From an uncultured Tenacibaculum sp. (GTDB lineage: Bacteria > Bacteroidota > Bacteroidia > Flavobacteriales > Flavobacteriaceae), in NCBI GenBank assembly GCA_947497895.1, contig CANMIL010000002.1, positions 558,001 to 622,000 on the forward strand: 64,000 bases of DNA. Reading direction: 5' to 3'. The notes below the pieces were generated by a model that saw only the letters and a list, made by a program, of their open reading frames with translations, was not told the DNA's origin and made no database searches. Numbering within the stretch: the first letter of the stretch is position 1; each line of letters begins with the position of its first letter. This document shows, piece after piece, positions 18,101 through 25,776 of the stretch. The translations under genes were made by a program, and so were the position numbers.

Positions 18101-18268
18101 TCTGCGGCATGTTCTTCAGGAGCTATGGTATTTGGAGATGTTAACAATCCAGAAGATCCAGTAACACCGTTAGTTGAAGATAAGAGAGCTTTCCATGTAT
18201 TAGACTATATTGGTACAAAACCAAATGTAGTGTATCAAGTGAAAGTAAGAAATACAAACGAAGCTTAA
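15110..18268 (+). CDS. actB: Alternative complex III iron-sulfur/molybdopterin-fold subunit ActB
   Basis: A 1052-residue periplasmic subunit. A 50-residue N-terminal part precedes a Tat-like motif (SRRDFLKYVGF, Arg51-Arg52) that ends in a lipobox-like Cys70 (SLAAC), suggesting Tat export and lipidation. Then comes a molybdopterin oxidoreductase-fold domain (about 75-740; the family is known to have lost the cofactor), followed by a ferredoxin-like domain with four cysteine clusters: CTGCGACVVAC (from Cys769), CQHCNHAPCETVC (from Cys877), CVGTRYCANNC and the CSFC...CACSAAC set. This fits one 3Fe-4S and three 4Fe-4S centres. It conducts electrons toward ActA. Gap to actA is 32 bases. Confidence 0.95.
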   Translation: MASNKKYWQSVEELNNSSIVETLRNKEFVQEIPTDEFLGDKETLETSSTSRRDFLKYVGFTTAAASLAACEGPVRKSIPYVVQPNDVVVGIADWYATTMADGFDFANVLVKTREGRPILVMPNKEAGADINARTVASVLSLYDDKLRLKEPKNGEANITWNDLDKEIVEKLTKLKDANEPVVLLTGTLASPSTEKVIADFITAYPNVKHVVYDAISENGALEAFEAMYGKRALPNYDFSKAGVIASIGADFLGDWHGGFEKSYLDGRRVNSGKMSYHVQLESNLSLTGANADKRVVIKPSDQVFALINLYNEVTGGNLPSKATPADAEVKKVAAALKKAGSKGVVVTGLNDKNAQIIALAINKALSSEIIDVKKPLYTRQGNDAQVAQLVADMKAGKVSGLVTYNVNPAYSHVNAADFAEGVKKLKLSVALSTQNDDTSALAQYSLPTPHYLESWGDVKVTEGNYGLVQPTIQPLFNTRQVQDILLKWAGSEVNYYDTLKEFWATNILGGKSWNQALHDGYFNVEAGEAEEASAFESTVDVAVVAADLLKVTKPSQYELNLFSSTALGDGKQANNPWLQELPDPITRASWDNYLTVSLSDAKELGFENPVKDTGAIDGNYANVTVNGVTINNIPVILQPGQAKGSFGLALGYGRKHGMKEEMQVGVNAYPFYKDGNNVQYNVTIEKAAGWHKFACMQVQSTLAGRHDILREASLKEVNDKSLDPKHTWNKPFMVSYDHQEVEGSTIDLWDEHDRELGHHFKLSIDLTSCTGCGACVVACHAENNVPVVGKDELRVGRDMAWLRIDRYYSSTVQDKQYDKEQAEMTLEEFKAKNPNVANQEVERLYTEKILKLSKGDLFDALENPAENPQVSFQPMMCQHCNHAPCETVCPVAATSHGRQGQNQMAYNRCVGTRYCANNCPYRVRRFNWFNYANNDEFDFNMNNEYGKMVLNPDVVVRSRGVMEKCSFCIQSTQAVILKAKKEGRAVRKDEFNDACACSAACSSGAMVFGDVNNPEDPVTPLVEDKRAFHVLDYIGTKPNVVYQVKVRNTNEA

Positions 18269-18294
18269 TAATAAAATAAACAAGTATATAGATT

Positions 18295-19695
18295 ATGTCG
18301 TCTCATTACGAATCATCTTATAGAGAACCTTTAGTGTTAGGTAACAAAAGTTACCATGACATTACAGAGGATATTGCTAGACCTATTGAAGGGAAGGCAA
18401 ACAAAAATTGGTATATAGCATTCTATATTTCTTTAGCAGGTATGTTATGGGGATTTGGATGTATCTTCTACACCGTTGGAACCGGAATTGGTGTATGGGG
18501 ATTAAGTAAAAACATCGGTTGGGCTTGGGATATCACCAACTTCGTATGGTGGGTAGGTATCGGTCACGCAGGTACCCTGATCTCGGCTGTATTATTATTA
18601 TTCCGTCAAAAGTGGAGAATGGCAATTAACCGTTCAGCGGAGGCCATGACAATTTTCGCGGTATTTCAGGCAGGTTTATTCCCAATTATTCACATGGGAC
18701 GTCCTTGGAATGGTTACTGGGTATTACCTATTCCAAACCAGTTCGGATCATTATGGGTAAACTTTAACTCACCTTTATTATGGGACGTATTCGCGATCTC
18801 TACGTATTTATCGGTTTCATTAGTATTCTGGTGGACTGGTTTATTACCTGACTTCGCAACCATTCGTGATAGAGCTGTGAAGCCTTTCCAAAAGAAAATT
18901 TATGCGTTATTATCATTCGGATGGTCAGGTAGAGCTAAAGACTGGCAACGTTTCGAAGAAGTATCTTTAGTATTAGCTGGTTTAGCTACTCCTTTAGTAC
19001 TTTCGGTACACACAATTGTATCGTTTGACTTCGCAACATCTGTAAACCCAGGTTGGCACTCTACAATTTTCCCTCCTTACTTCGTTGCTGGGGCGATCTT
19101 CTCAGGATTCGCAATGGTACAAACACTTTTAGGTGTGATGCGTAAGGTGACTAATTTAGAAGCTTACATTACTCGTTTACATATCGAGTATATGAATATC
19201 GTAATTATCTTAACAGGAGGTATTGTTGCTGTTGCCTATGCTACTGAGTTCTTCATTGCTTGGTATACAGGATCTCCTTATGAAAATTACACGTACTTAT
19301 CATTTGGTGCAGAAGCTGGAGCTTATGGATGGGCATTCTGGTCATTAATGATTTTCAACATTATCATTCCACAGATTTTATGGATTAAAAAATTAAGAAG
19401 AAGTTTCGTAGTTTCTTTCTTAGTTTCTATCGCAATTAATATTGGAATGTGGTTTGAGCGTTTTGATATTATTGCAATTGTATTAAGTAAAGGACAGTTA
19501 CCATCTACTTGGTGGCGTTTTGAGCCTACTTTCGTTGATGTAGGTATCTTTATTGGAACAATAGGTTTCTTTGGTGTTTTATTCTTGTTATATGCAAGAA
19601 CCTTCCCGGTAATTCCAACTGCGGAGGTTAAAACAATCTTGAAATCATCTGGAGAGAATTTTAAAAAATTAAGAGACAAGAACAATGAGCACTAG
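18295..19695 (+). CDS. actC: Alternative complex III quinol-binding membrane subunit ActC
   Basis: A 466-residue NrfD/PsrC-type membrane protein with about ten membrane helices, starting after a polar 45-residue N-terminus. NrfD-like subunits hold the menaquinol oxidation site and may contribute to proton transfer. Family-typical stretches include GIGHAGTLISAVLLLFRQKW and FPIIHMGRPWNGYW. The 3' end overlaps actD by 11 bases, which indicates translational coupling. Confidence 0.95.
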   Translation: MSSHYESSYREPLVLGNKSYHDITEDIARPIEGKANKNWYIAFYISLAGMLWGFGCIFYTVGTGIGVWGLSKNIGWAWDITNFVWWVGIGHAGTLISAVLLLFRQKWRMAINRSAEAMTIFAVFQAGLFPIIHMGRPWNGYWVLPIPNQFGSLWVNFNSPLLWDVFAISTYLSVSLVFWWTGLLPDFATIRDRAVKPFQKKIYALLSFGWSGRAKDWQRFEEVSLVLAGLATPLVLSVHTIVSFDFATSVNPGWHSTIFPPYFVAGAIFSGFAMVQTLLGVMRKVTNLEAYITRLHIEYMNIVIILTGGIVAVAYATEFFIAWYTGSPYENYTYLSFGAEAGAYGWAFWSLMIFNIIIPQILWIKKLRRSFVVSFLVSIAINIGMWFERFDIIAIVLSKGQLPSTWWRFEPTFVDVGIFIGTIGFFGVLFLLYARTFPVIPTAEVKTILKSSGENFKKLRDKNNEH

Positions 19696-20212
19696 TAAAG
19701 TAATTCACGCATTATACAATGATGATGATATCTTAATGGATGCTGTTAAGAAAGTAAGAACAGAACATCATCACATAGAAGAGGTTTATACACCTTTTCC
19801 AGTTCACGGTTTAGATAAAGCAATGGGGTTAGCTCCTACGCGTTTAGCGATTACAGCGTTCTTGTATGGAATTACTGGTACTGCAGTTGCTGTTTGGTTA
19901 ACTTGGTATACTATGATCGCTGATTGGCCGCAAGATATTGGAGGTAAGCCAAGTTTCTCTTGGGCAGAAAATATGCCAGCGTTTGTTCCAATCTTATTCG
20001 AATTAACGGTATTTTTCGCGGCTCACTTAATGGTAATCACTTTCTATATGCGTAGTAAGTTATGGCCTTTTAAAGAAGCTGAGAATCCAGATCCAAGAAC
20101 AACAGATGATCATTTCTTAATGGAAGTAGCAGTAAATAACAACGAAGACGAATTAAAAACTTTGTTAGCGTCTACTGGAGCAGTTGAAATTAACGTAGTA
20201 GAAAAGCATTAA
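19685..20212 (+). CDS. actD: Alternative complex III membrane subunit ActD (DUF3341)
   Basis: A 175-residue protein of the DUF3341 family: soluble N-terminal part (about 1-55, with HALYNDDDILMDAVKKVR), two membrane helices (about 58-80 and 98-120), and a soluble tail. It packs against ActC and ActB in known complex III structures. Start overlaps actC by 11 bases, and actE follows 10 bases downstream. Confidence 0.95.
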   Translation: MSTSKVIHALYNDDDILMDAVKKVRTEHHHIEEVYTPFPVHGLDKAMGLAPTRLAITAFLYGITGTAVAVWLTWYTMIADWPQDIGGKPSFSWAENMPAFVPILFELTVFFAAHLMVITFYMRSKLWPFKEAENPDPRTTDDHFLMEVAVNNNEDELKTLLASTGAVEINVVEKH

Positions 20213-20222
20213 TAAGGATAGT

Positions 20223-20771
20223 ATGAAAAGTTTAAAAATAGTTTTAGCTTTATTAGTAGGTGCTAGTATAGTTTCTTGTAAGGATAAAAGGAAACCACAA
20301 GTACAATACATGCCAGATATGTATGTATCGGTTCCTTATGATGCAAATGGAGTAACATCGGCAGGAGGAGTTCCTGTAAACAGACAACCAGTTGCTGGTA
20401 CAGTTAGCAGAAATGGTGTGATAGCTTACGATATCCCTAATACAAATGAAGGATATGAAAAGGCGAAAGCTGAGCTTACAAACCCATTAGAAGCTAATGA
20501 GGAGAATTTAGCAAAAGGTAAAGAACTGTACACTATTTACTGTATAGCATGTCACGGTAAAAAAGGTGATGGTAATGGAATTTTATCACAAAGAGATAAG
20601 TTCAATGGTATACCAAATTACAAGGATAGAGACATAAATGCAGGTAATATTTACCACGTAATTATGTATGGAAAAGGAGTAATGGGAAGCCATGCATCAC
20701 AACTTAGGTACAAAGAGCGTTGGCAAGTTGTACAGTACGTTGAAAGTTTAAGAAGCGAATTATTAAAATAA
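20223..20771 (+). CDS. actE: Alternative complex III monohaem cytochrome c lipoprotein ActE
   Basis: A 182-residue lipoprotein. The signal peptide ends in the lipobox GASIVSC (Cys19). One haem c site is visible (CIACHGKKGDGNG), with a distal Met likely in the VIMYGKGVMGSH region. ActE docks on the periplasmic side and relays electrons from ActA or to the oxidase. The segment before the haem site (MPDMYVSVPYDAN) is a typical ActE feature. It lies between actD and actF in the same transcript. Confidence 0.95.
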   Translation: MKSLKIVLALLVGASIVSCKDKRKPQVQYMPDMYVSVPYDANGVTSAGGVPVNRQPVAGTVSRNGVIAYDIPNTNEGYEKAKAELTNPLEANEENLAKGKELYTIYCIACHGKKGDGNGILSQRDKFNGIPNYKDRDINAGNIYHVIMYGKGVMGSHASQLRYKERWQVVQYVESLRSELLK

Positions 20772-20793
20772 GTCTATATAGATATTTAAAGAT

Positions 20794-22410
20794 ATGTATC
20801 AGTTTACAGGAAAATTAAAAATATTTGCGCTTGCTTTAATGGTAGTAGGTTTGTTAGGTACTGTATATAATTTTATGTCAGCTCCTAGTACTCTTGAAGA
20901 AGCAAAGGAAATATTAGCAAAACAAGCTGCTGCAGCACATCATGGAGGTCATCATGGTGAAGCTGGATCACATGGTGAAGATGCTCATCATGATGGTAAC
21001 GCTCATTCTGAATCGCATAAAGAAGAACATAAATCTGAAGAGCATGCAAATGCTGACTCTACTGATCATGGTGAAGCAGCTACTACAGAGCATAAAGAGG
21101 AAGGTCATAGTGAAGAAGCTCACGCTGAGAAAGTTGATTCTACTCATGCAGTTGCAGATGTAGCGCATGAAGCTAAAGAAGAAGCTCATAAAGAAGAAAA
21201 ACATGCAGAGGCGCCAGTTGCGCATCATGATAATGCTCATGGAGATCACGACGATCACCATGCAGAACACGCTTTTCATCAAATGCAAAATAGACCTTGG
21301 TCAGCATTTTATGTAGCAATGTTATTCTCATTAGGAGTGAGTTTATTAGTATTGGCATTTTACGCAGCTCAAAGAGTTGCTCACGCAGGTTGGTCTGTAG
21401 TACTTTTTAGAGTAATGGAGGCTATCTCAAGTAATATTCATTATGTAAGTATTTTCATGATAATTTTCATTGTACTTACAGTAATGCATCAAAATCATTT
21501 ATTTCCATGGATGGCTGAGGGTGTTTTCGATACTCAAAGTCCAAATTATGATCCGATTGTAGATAAGAAGCATTGGTGGATGAATGTTCCAGGATGGGCG
21601 ATTAGAAGTATTGTTTACTTAACTGGATGGAATGTTTTCAGATTTATTATCAGAAGAAAGTCTATTCAACAAGATGGAGGTGACTTAAAGTTACACAAAA
21701 ACTTATACAACATTTGTGTTGGATTCATCGTGTTCTTTATGGTTACTGAATCTATGGCATCATGGGATTGGATCATGGGGATTGACCCTCACTGGTTCTC
21801 TACATTATTTGGATGGTATGTATTAGCTACCTTCTTAGTATCTGCATTAACTGTGATTGCTATGGTAACTATTTACTTACGTTCAAAAGGAACTTTACCA
21901 TTTGTAAATGATAGTCATATTCACGATTTAGCGAAGTTTATGTTTGGTTTCTCTGTATTCTGGACGTACTTATGGTTCGCTCAGTTTATGTTAATATGGT
22001 ATGCTGATATGCCAGAAGAAACTACATACTTTGCACAACGTTTTAACGAGTACAAGTTACCTTTCTTAGGAATGGTTGTGTTAAACTTTGCATTCCCTGT
22101 TTTATTATTAATTAACAGTGATTTCAAGAGTATTCCATGGTTAGTTATCTTAGGAGGTGTTGCAATATTAGTTGGACACTACGTAGACTTATTCGTAATG
22201 ATTATGCCTGGTACTGTTGGAGGTCAATGGGGATTCGGAATTGGTGAGATAAGCGCGATATTATTCTTTATCGGTTTATTTATATTTGCAACCTTTAATG
22301 CGGTCAGTAAAGCTGCTGTTTTACCAAAAGGAAATCCTTTCCTACATGAGAGTGAGACGCACCATTACTATGTGATCGAACACAGAGGAGAAGATAACAG
22401 TCATCATTAA
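20794..22410 (+). CDS. actF: Alternative complex III quinol-binding membrane subunit ActF, with His-rich insertion
   Basis: A 538-residue NrfD-related membrane subunit paralogous to ActC, with a first helix at about 8-28 and about nine helices from 170 on. Between them, residues 49-162 form a low-complexity insertion with 27 histidines among Glu, Lys and Ala (motifs HHGGHHGEAG, HKEEHKSEEH, HGDHDDHHAEH). The insert lies outside the helical core and could bind Cu, Zn or Ni, or serve as a pH-buffering tail; that is inference. The rest fits the family. Gap to actE is 22 bases, coxB follows 34 bases later. Confidence 0.93.
   Translation: MYQFTGKLKIFALALMVVGLLGTVYNFMSAPSTLEEAKEILAKQAAAAHHGGHHGEAGSHGEDAHHDGNAHSESHKEEHKSEEHANADSTDHGEAATTEHKEEGHSEEAHAEKVDSTHAVADVAHEAKEEAHKEEKHAEAPVAHHDNAHGDHDDHHAEHAFHQMQNRPWSAFYVAMLFSLGVSLLVLAFYAAQRVAHAGWSVVLFRVMEAISSNIHYVSIFMIIFIVLTVMHQNHLFPWMAEGVFDTQSPNYDPIVDKKHWWMNVPGWAIRSIVYLTGWNVFRFIIRRKSIQQDGGDLKLHKNLYNICVGFIVFFMVTESMASWDWIMGIDPHWFSTLFGWYVLATFLVSALTVIAMVTIYLRSKGTLPFVNDSHIHDLAKFMFGFSVFWTYLWFAQFMLIWYADMPEETTYFAQRFNEYKLPFLGMVVLNFAFPVLLLINSDFKSIPWLVILGGVAILVGHYVDLFVMIMPGTVGGQWGFGIGEISAILFFIGLFIFATFNAVSKAAVLPKGNPFLHESETHHYYVIEHRGEDNSHH
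20938..21279 (+). repeat. Histidine/glutamate-rich low-complexity coding segment in actF
   Basis: Codes for residues 49-162 of ActF: 27 His, with Glu, Lys, Ala and Gly filling most of the rest, in irregular short repeats such as AHKEE and EEHA. The repetition also creates spurious open frames on both strands (20942-21163 and 20968-21288), which I do not count as genes. Confidence 0.85.
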
Positions 22411-22444
22411 TTAATAAATTAAAAACAATAATAGTTTAGATATT

Positions 22445-23452
22445 ATGCTCGCTTTATTTTACATTTTTATAGCAGTTGCAATAGGAGTTAGCTTTTGGCA
22501 GATAACTCGTATTATGAATTTTCGTTCTGTAATTGCTACAGATAAAGATAACGATACACAAGGTAAGATCGCTATAGGATTTTTAGTGTTCTTATATGCA
22601 ATGATGATTTACTGTCTAATAGGAATGAACGTTTATTTATTGCCTGAGTCTGCTTCTATTGAAGGAGAACATGATGATAATTTATTCGATATTACATTCT
22701 GGTTAATTGGAATCGTTCAGTTTGCAATGCAATTCCTTATTTTTTGGTTCTCTTATAAGTATAGAGGACGTAAGGACAAGAAGGCTTTATTCTTCGCAGA
22801 TAGTCATAAATTAGAATTAATTTGGACAACTATTCCTGCAATTACAATTGTATTGTTAATTGGATATGGTTTATGGCAATGGAATAACGTTATGTCTATT
22901 GGAGATGAAGAGAATCCTATTGTTATTGAGGTTTATTCTCAACAGTTCAGATGGGATGCTCGTTATGCAGGAGAAGATAATGAGTTAGGTTTAGGAAATG
23001 TTAATTTCATTAAAGGAATTAACACAATGGGAGTGGATATGTCTGATCCTAATTCTAAAGATGACAAGCAAGTTACTGAATTGTATTTACCAAAAGGGAA
23101 GAAGGTATTGTTCAAATTCCGTTCTCAAGATGTATTGCACTCAGCTTATATGCCACACTTTAGAGCTCAGATGAACTGTGTTCCAGGAATGGTGACTCAA
23201 TTTGCATTTACACCAAAGTATACAACAGAGGAAATGCGTCAAAATTCTGAGGTGATTGCAAAAACGAAAGGAATTAACAGAATTCGTACAGCTAAGGGCG
23301 AAGAGCCTTATGAGTTTAATTACTTATTGTTATGTAACAAGATTTGTGGAGCATCTCACTACAACATGCAAATGAAAATTACTGTCGTAGAAGAAGCTGA
23401 GTACAGGAAATGGTTATCAGAGCAAAAAACCTTAGCTCAAGTTATTAAGTAA
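22445..23452 (+). CDS. coxB: Cytochrome c oxidase subunit II
   Basis: A 335-residue subunit with two membrane helices near the N-terminus (plus a first hydrophobic segment at about 1-20) and a periplasmic cupredoxin domain. The binuclear CuA site is intact: the upstream His (VLHSAYMPH) and CNKICGASHYNMQM supplying two Cys, His and Met. It accepts electrons from cytochrome c or directly from alternative complex III. There is no fused cytochrome c domain. Gap to coxA is 33 bases. Confidence 0.96.
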   Translation: MLALFYIFIAVAIGVSFWQITRIMNFRSVIATDKDNDTQGKIAIGFLVFLYAMMIYCLIGMNVYLLPESASIEGEHDDNLFDITFWLIGIVQFAMQFLIFWFSYKYRGRKDKKALFFADSHKLELIWTTIPAITIVLLIGYGLWQWNNVMSIGDEENPIVIEVYSQQFRWDARYAGEDNELGLGNVNFIKGINTMGVDMSDPNSKDDKQVTELYLPKGKKVLFKFRSQDVLHSAYMPHFRAQMNCVPGMVTQFAFTPKYTTEEMRQNSEVIAKTKGINRIRTAKGEEPYEFNYLLLCNKICGASHYNMQMKITVVEEAEYRKWLSEQKTLAQVIK

Positions 23453-23485
23453 GATATTTTTAAAATATATATAAAGATATAGATT

Positions 23486-25255
23486 ATGTCAGATCATCAT
23501 CACAAAGAAACATTTGTAACGAAATACATTTTCAGTACAGACCATAAAATGATCTCAAAGCAGTTTTTAATAACTGGTATGTTTATGGGGATTATTGGAG
23601 TGTTTATGTCAATGTTATTCCGTTTACAAATTGCTTGGCCAGAGACTTCTTTTTCAATCATTGAAGCATTCTTAGGTCATCATCAAACAGACGGAGTAAT
23701 GAACCCAGATATGTACCTAGCTTTGGTAACAATACACGGTACAATTATGGTATTCTTCGTTTTAACTGCAGGATTAAGTGGAACATTCTCTAACTTATTA
23801 ATTCCGTTACAGATTGGAGCACGTGATATGGCATCAGGTTTCTTAAACATGGTTTCATATTGGTTGTTTTTCCTTTCATCTGTAGTAATGGTTATTTCAT
23901 TATTCGTAGAAGCAGGACCAGCGTCAGCAGGTTGGACAATTTACCCACCATTATCGGCGTTACCACAGGCTATTCCTGGTTCAGGAGCAGGTATGACATT
24001 ATGGTTAGTTTCTATGGCAATATTCATCGCATCTTCATTAATTGGATCTTTGAACTATATTGTTACAGTATTAAACCTTAGAACAAAAGGAATGAAGATG
24101 ACAAGATTGCCTTTAACTATGTGGGCTTTCTTTATCACGGCTATTATTGGTGTTATTTCATTCCCAGTACTTTTATCTGCGGCGTTATTATTAATATTCG
24201 ATAGAAGCTTTGGAACATCATTCTACCTTTCTGATATTTTTATTTCGGGAGAAGTATTACATTATCAAGGAGGATCGCCAGTATTATTTGAACACTTATT
24301 CTGGTTCTTAGGACACCCTGAGGTATACATTATTTTATTACCAGCTTTAGGATTAACTTCAGAAATTATTTCAACAAACGCTCGAAAACCAATTTTTGGT
24401 TATCGTGCAATGATTGGATCGATTATAGCAATTGCATTCTTATCTACGATTGTATGGGGTCACCATATGTTCGTATCAGGAATGAATCCATTCTTAGGAT
24501 CAGTATTTACATTTACAACTGTATTAATCGCAATTCCATCGGCGGTAAAAGCATTTAACTATGTGACGACGCTTTGGAAAGGTAATCTTCAAATGAACCC
24601 AGCAATGTTGTTCTCTATAGGACTAGTTTCTACATTCGTTACTGGAGGTTTAACTGGTCTTGTATTAGGAGATTCTGCACTTGATATTAACGTTCACGAT
24701 ACATATTTCGTAGTGGCACACTTCCACTTAGTAATGGGAGTATCGGCGTTATTTGGAATGTTCGCGGGTATTTATCACTGGTTCCCTAAGATGTACGGAA
24801 CTATGATGAACAAAACATTAGGTTACTGGCACTTCTGGATTACTATTATTTCTGCTTATGGTGTGTTTTTCCCAATGCACTTTATCGGATTAGCTGGTTT
24901 ACCAAGACGTTATTATACAAACACTAACTTTCCAATGTTTGATGATTTAGCCAATATTAACGTGTTCATTACGGTAATGGCAATCATTGGAGGTTTAGCT
25001 CAGTTAATTTTCTTAGCAAACTACTTTATCTCGATTTATAGAGGACAAAAAGCTACTCAAAATCCATGGAACTCTAATACATTAGAGTGGACTACACCAG
25101 TTGAGCATATTCATGGTAACTGGCCAGGTGCAATTCCAGAGGTTCACAGATGGGCTTACGATTATAGTAAAACTGATGAAAATGGTGAGTATGTACACGG
25201 AAAAGATTTCGTGCCTCAAGATACTCCGTTATTAGAAGGAGAAGAACCTTCTTAA
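23486..25255 (+). CDS. coxA: Cytochrome c oxidase subunit I (haem-copper oxidase)
   Basis: A 589-residue, twelve-helix subunit. Haem a and CuB ligands are visible: LVTIHGTIMVFFVL (low-spin haem His), GHPEVYIILLPALG (CuB His and cross-linked Tyr), WGHHMFVSGM (His-His), and DTYFVVAHFHLVMG (haem His ligands). The GHPEVY with Tyr indicates an A-type oxidase that pumps protons. It is the last gene of the operon. Subunit III is not next to it in this window. A strong terminator follows. Confidence 0.97.
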   Translation: MSDHHHKETFVTKYIFSTDHKMISKQFLITGMFMGIIGVFMSMLFRLQIAWPETSFSIIEAFLGHHQTDGVMNPDMYLALVTIHGTIMVFFVLTAGLSGTFSNLLIPLQIGARDMASGFLNMVSYWLFFLSSVVMVISLFVEAGPASAGWTIYPPLSALPQAIPGSGAGMTLWLVSMAIFIASSLIGSLNYIVTVLNLRTKGMKMTRLPLTMWAFFITAIIGVISFPVLLSAALLLIFDRSFGTSFYLSDIFISGEVLHYQGGSPVLFEHLFWFLGHPEVYIILLPALGLTSEIISTNARKPIFGYRAMIGSIIAIAFLSTIVWGHHMFVSGMNPFLGSVFTFTTVLIAIPSAVKAFNYVTTLWKGNLQMNPAMLFSIGLVSTFVTGGLTGLVLGDSALDINVHDTYFVVAHFHLVMGVSALFGMFAGIYHWFPKMYGTMMNKTLGYWHFWITIISAYGVFFPMHFIGLAGLPRRYYTNTNFPMFDDLANINVFITVMAIIGGLAQLIFLANYFISIYRGQKATQNPWNSNTLEWTTPVEHIHGNWPGAIPEVHRWAYDYSKTDENGEYVHGKDFVPQDTPLLEGEEPS

Positions 25256-25281
25256 GGATTTGGTTTACAAAAGTATAAATG

Positions 25282-25311
25282 AAAAACCTTCGCATCGTTG
25301 CGAAGGTTTTT
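25282..25311 (+). terminator. Terminator of the act-cox operon
   Basis: A 13-bp stem of A-tract plus CCTTCGCA, loop TCGT, and TGCGAAGG plus T-tract, 27 bases after the coxA stop. Confidence 0.92.
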
Positions 25312-25350
25312 TGTTTTAATTGATTATATTGTTTGAAAATATATAAAAGT

Positions 25351-25725
25351 ATGATGCGAAAGTTTTTTAAAATTGGTGCAATAGCGTTCTTATTCGCTTC
25401 GATAGGATGTAATAGTGCAAAACAAGTAACTTCTAAAGAAAACGAAAATACAACAATGGAAACGGCAAAAGAACTTATTGGTAAAGGGTATTTAGAGGCT
25501 GAATTAGTCAATAATAATACCTCTAAGGGTATTGGGTGTTCTACTGTTATAAAATTAGTTAATTCTAAGAGTAACGAATTGTTGGATCCTATAAATATCG
25601 ATGAAAAGTACCCAGAATTAAAGAATTCAAAAATTTGGGTTAAGTATACTTCCTTGAGGATGAAGAATAGATGTGAAGAAGCAAGGCCAGTAACTATTGT
25701 TGACATAAAAAAACGAGAAGAGTAA
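25351..25725 (+). CDS. Small hypothetical lipoprotein
   Basis: About 124 residues: positively charged MMRKFFK, hydrophobic core, then the lipobox FASIGC at residues about 14-19. The mature region contains Asn/Ser/Glu-rich linker followed by a compact part with two Cys (GIGCSTV, KNRCEEA). Start taken at the tandem ATGs at 25351/25354; the longer frame from 25333 adds six residues. I do not recognise the family. Its last codons and stop lie inside the 19-bp terminator stem, and it is convergent with the T9SS cargo gene. Confidence 0.78.
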   Translation: MMRKFFKIGAIAFLFASIGCNSAKQVTSKENENTTMETAKELIGKGYLEAELVNNNTSKGIGCSTVIKLVNSKSNELLDPINIDEKYPELKNSKIWVKYTSLRMKNRCEEARPVTIVDIKKREE

Positions 25726-25749
25726 TTATTAATTACTCTTCTCGTTTTT
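25709..25749. terminator. Bidirectional terminator overlapping the lipoprotein stop codon
   Basis: A perfect 19-bp stem (A-tract, ACGAGAAGAGTAATT and its complement with T-tract) around a three-base loop. The stop codon of the lipoprotein gene (25723-25725) lies in the left arm. Confidence 0.88.
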
Positions 25750-25776
25750 ATTTCAATAGCTGAATAATATAGACTA

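Noticed and set aside
19323..19685. Minus-strand frame opposite the actC end
   Set aside because: Antisense shadow of a conserved membrane gene.
20942..21288. Open frames on both strands across the His-rich part of actF
   Set aside because: They are side effects of the repetitive CAT/GAA-rich sequence; their products are Met/Leu/Ser/Phe-rich low-complexity chains.
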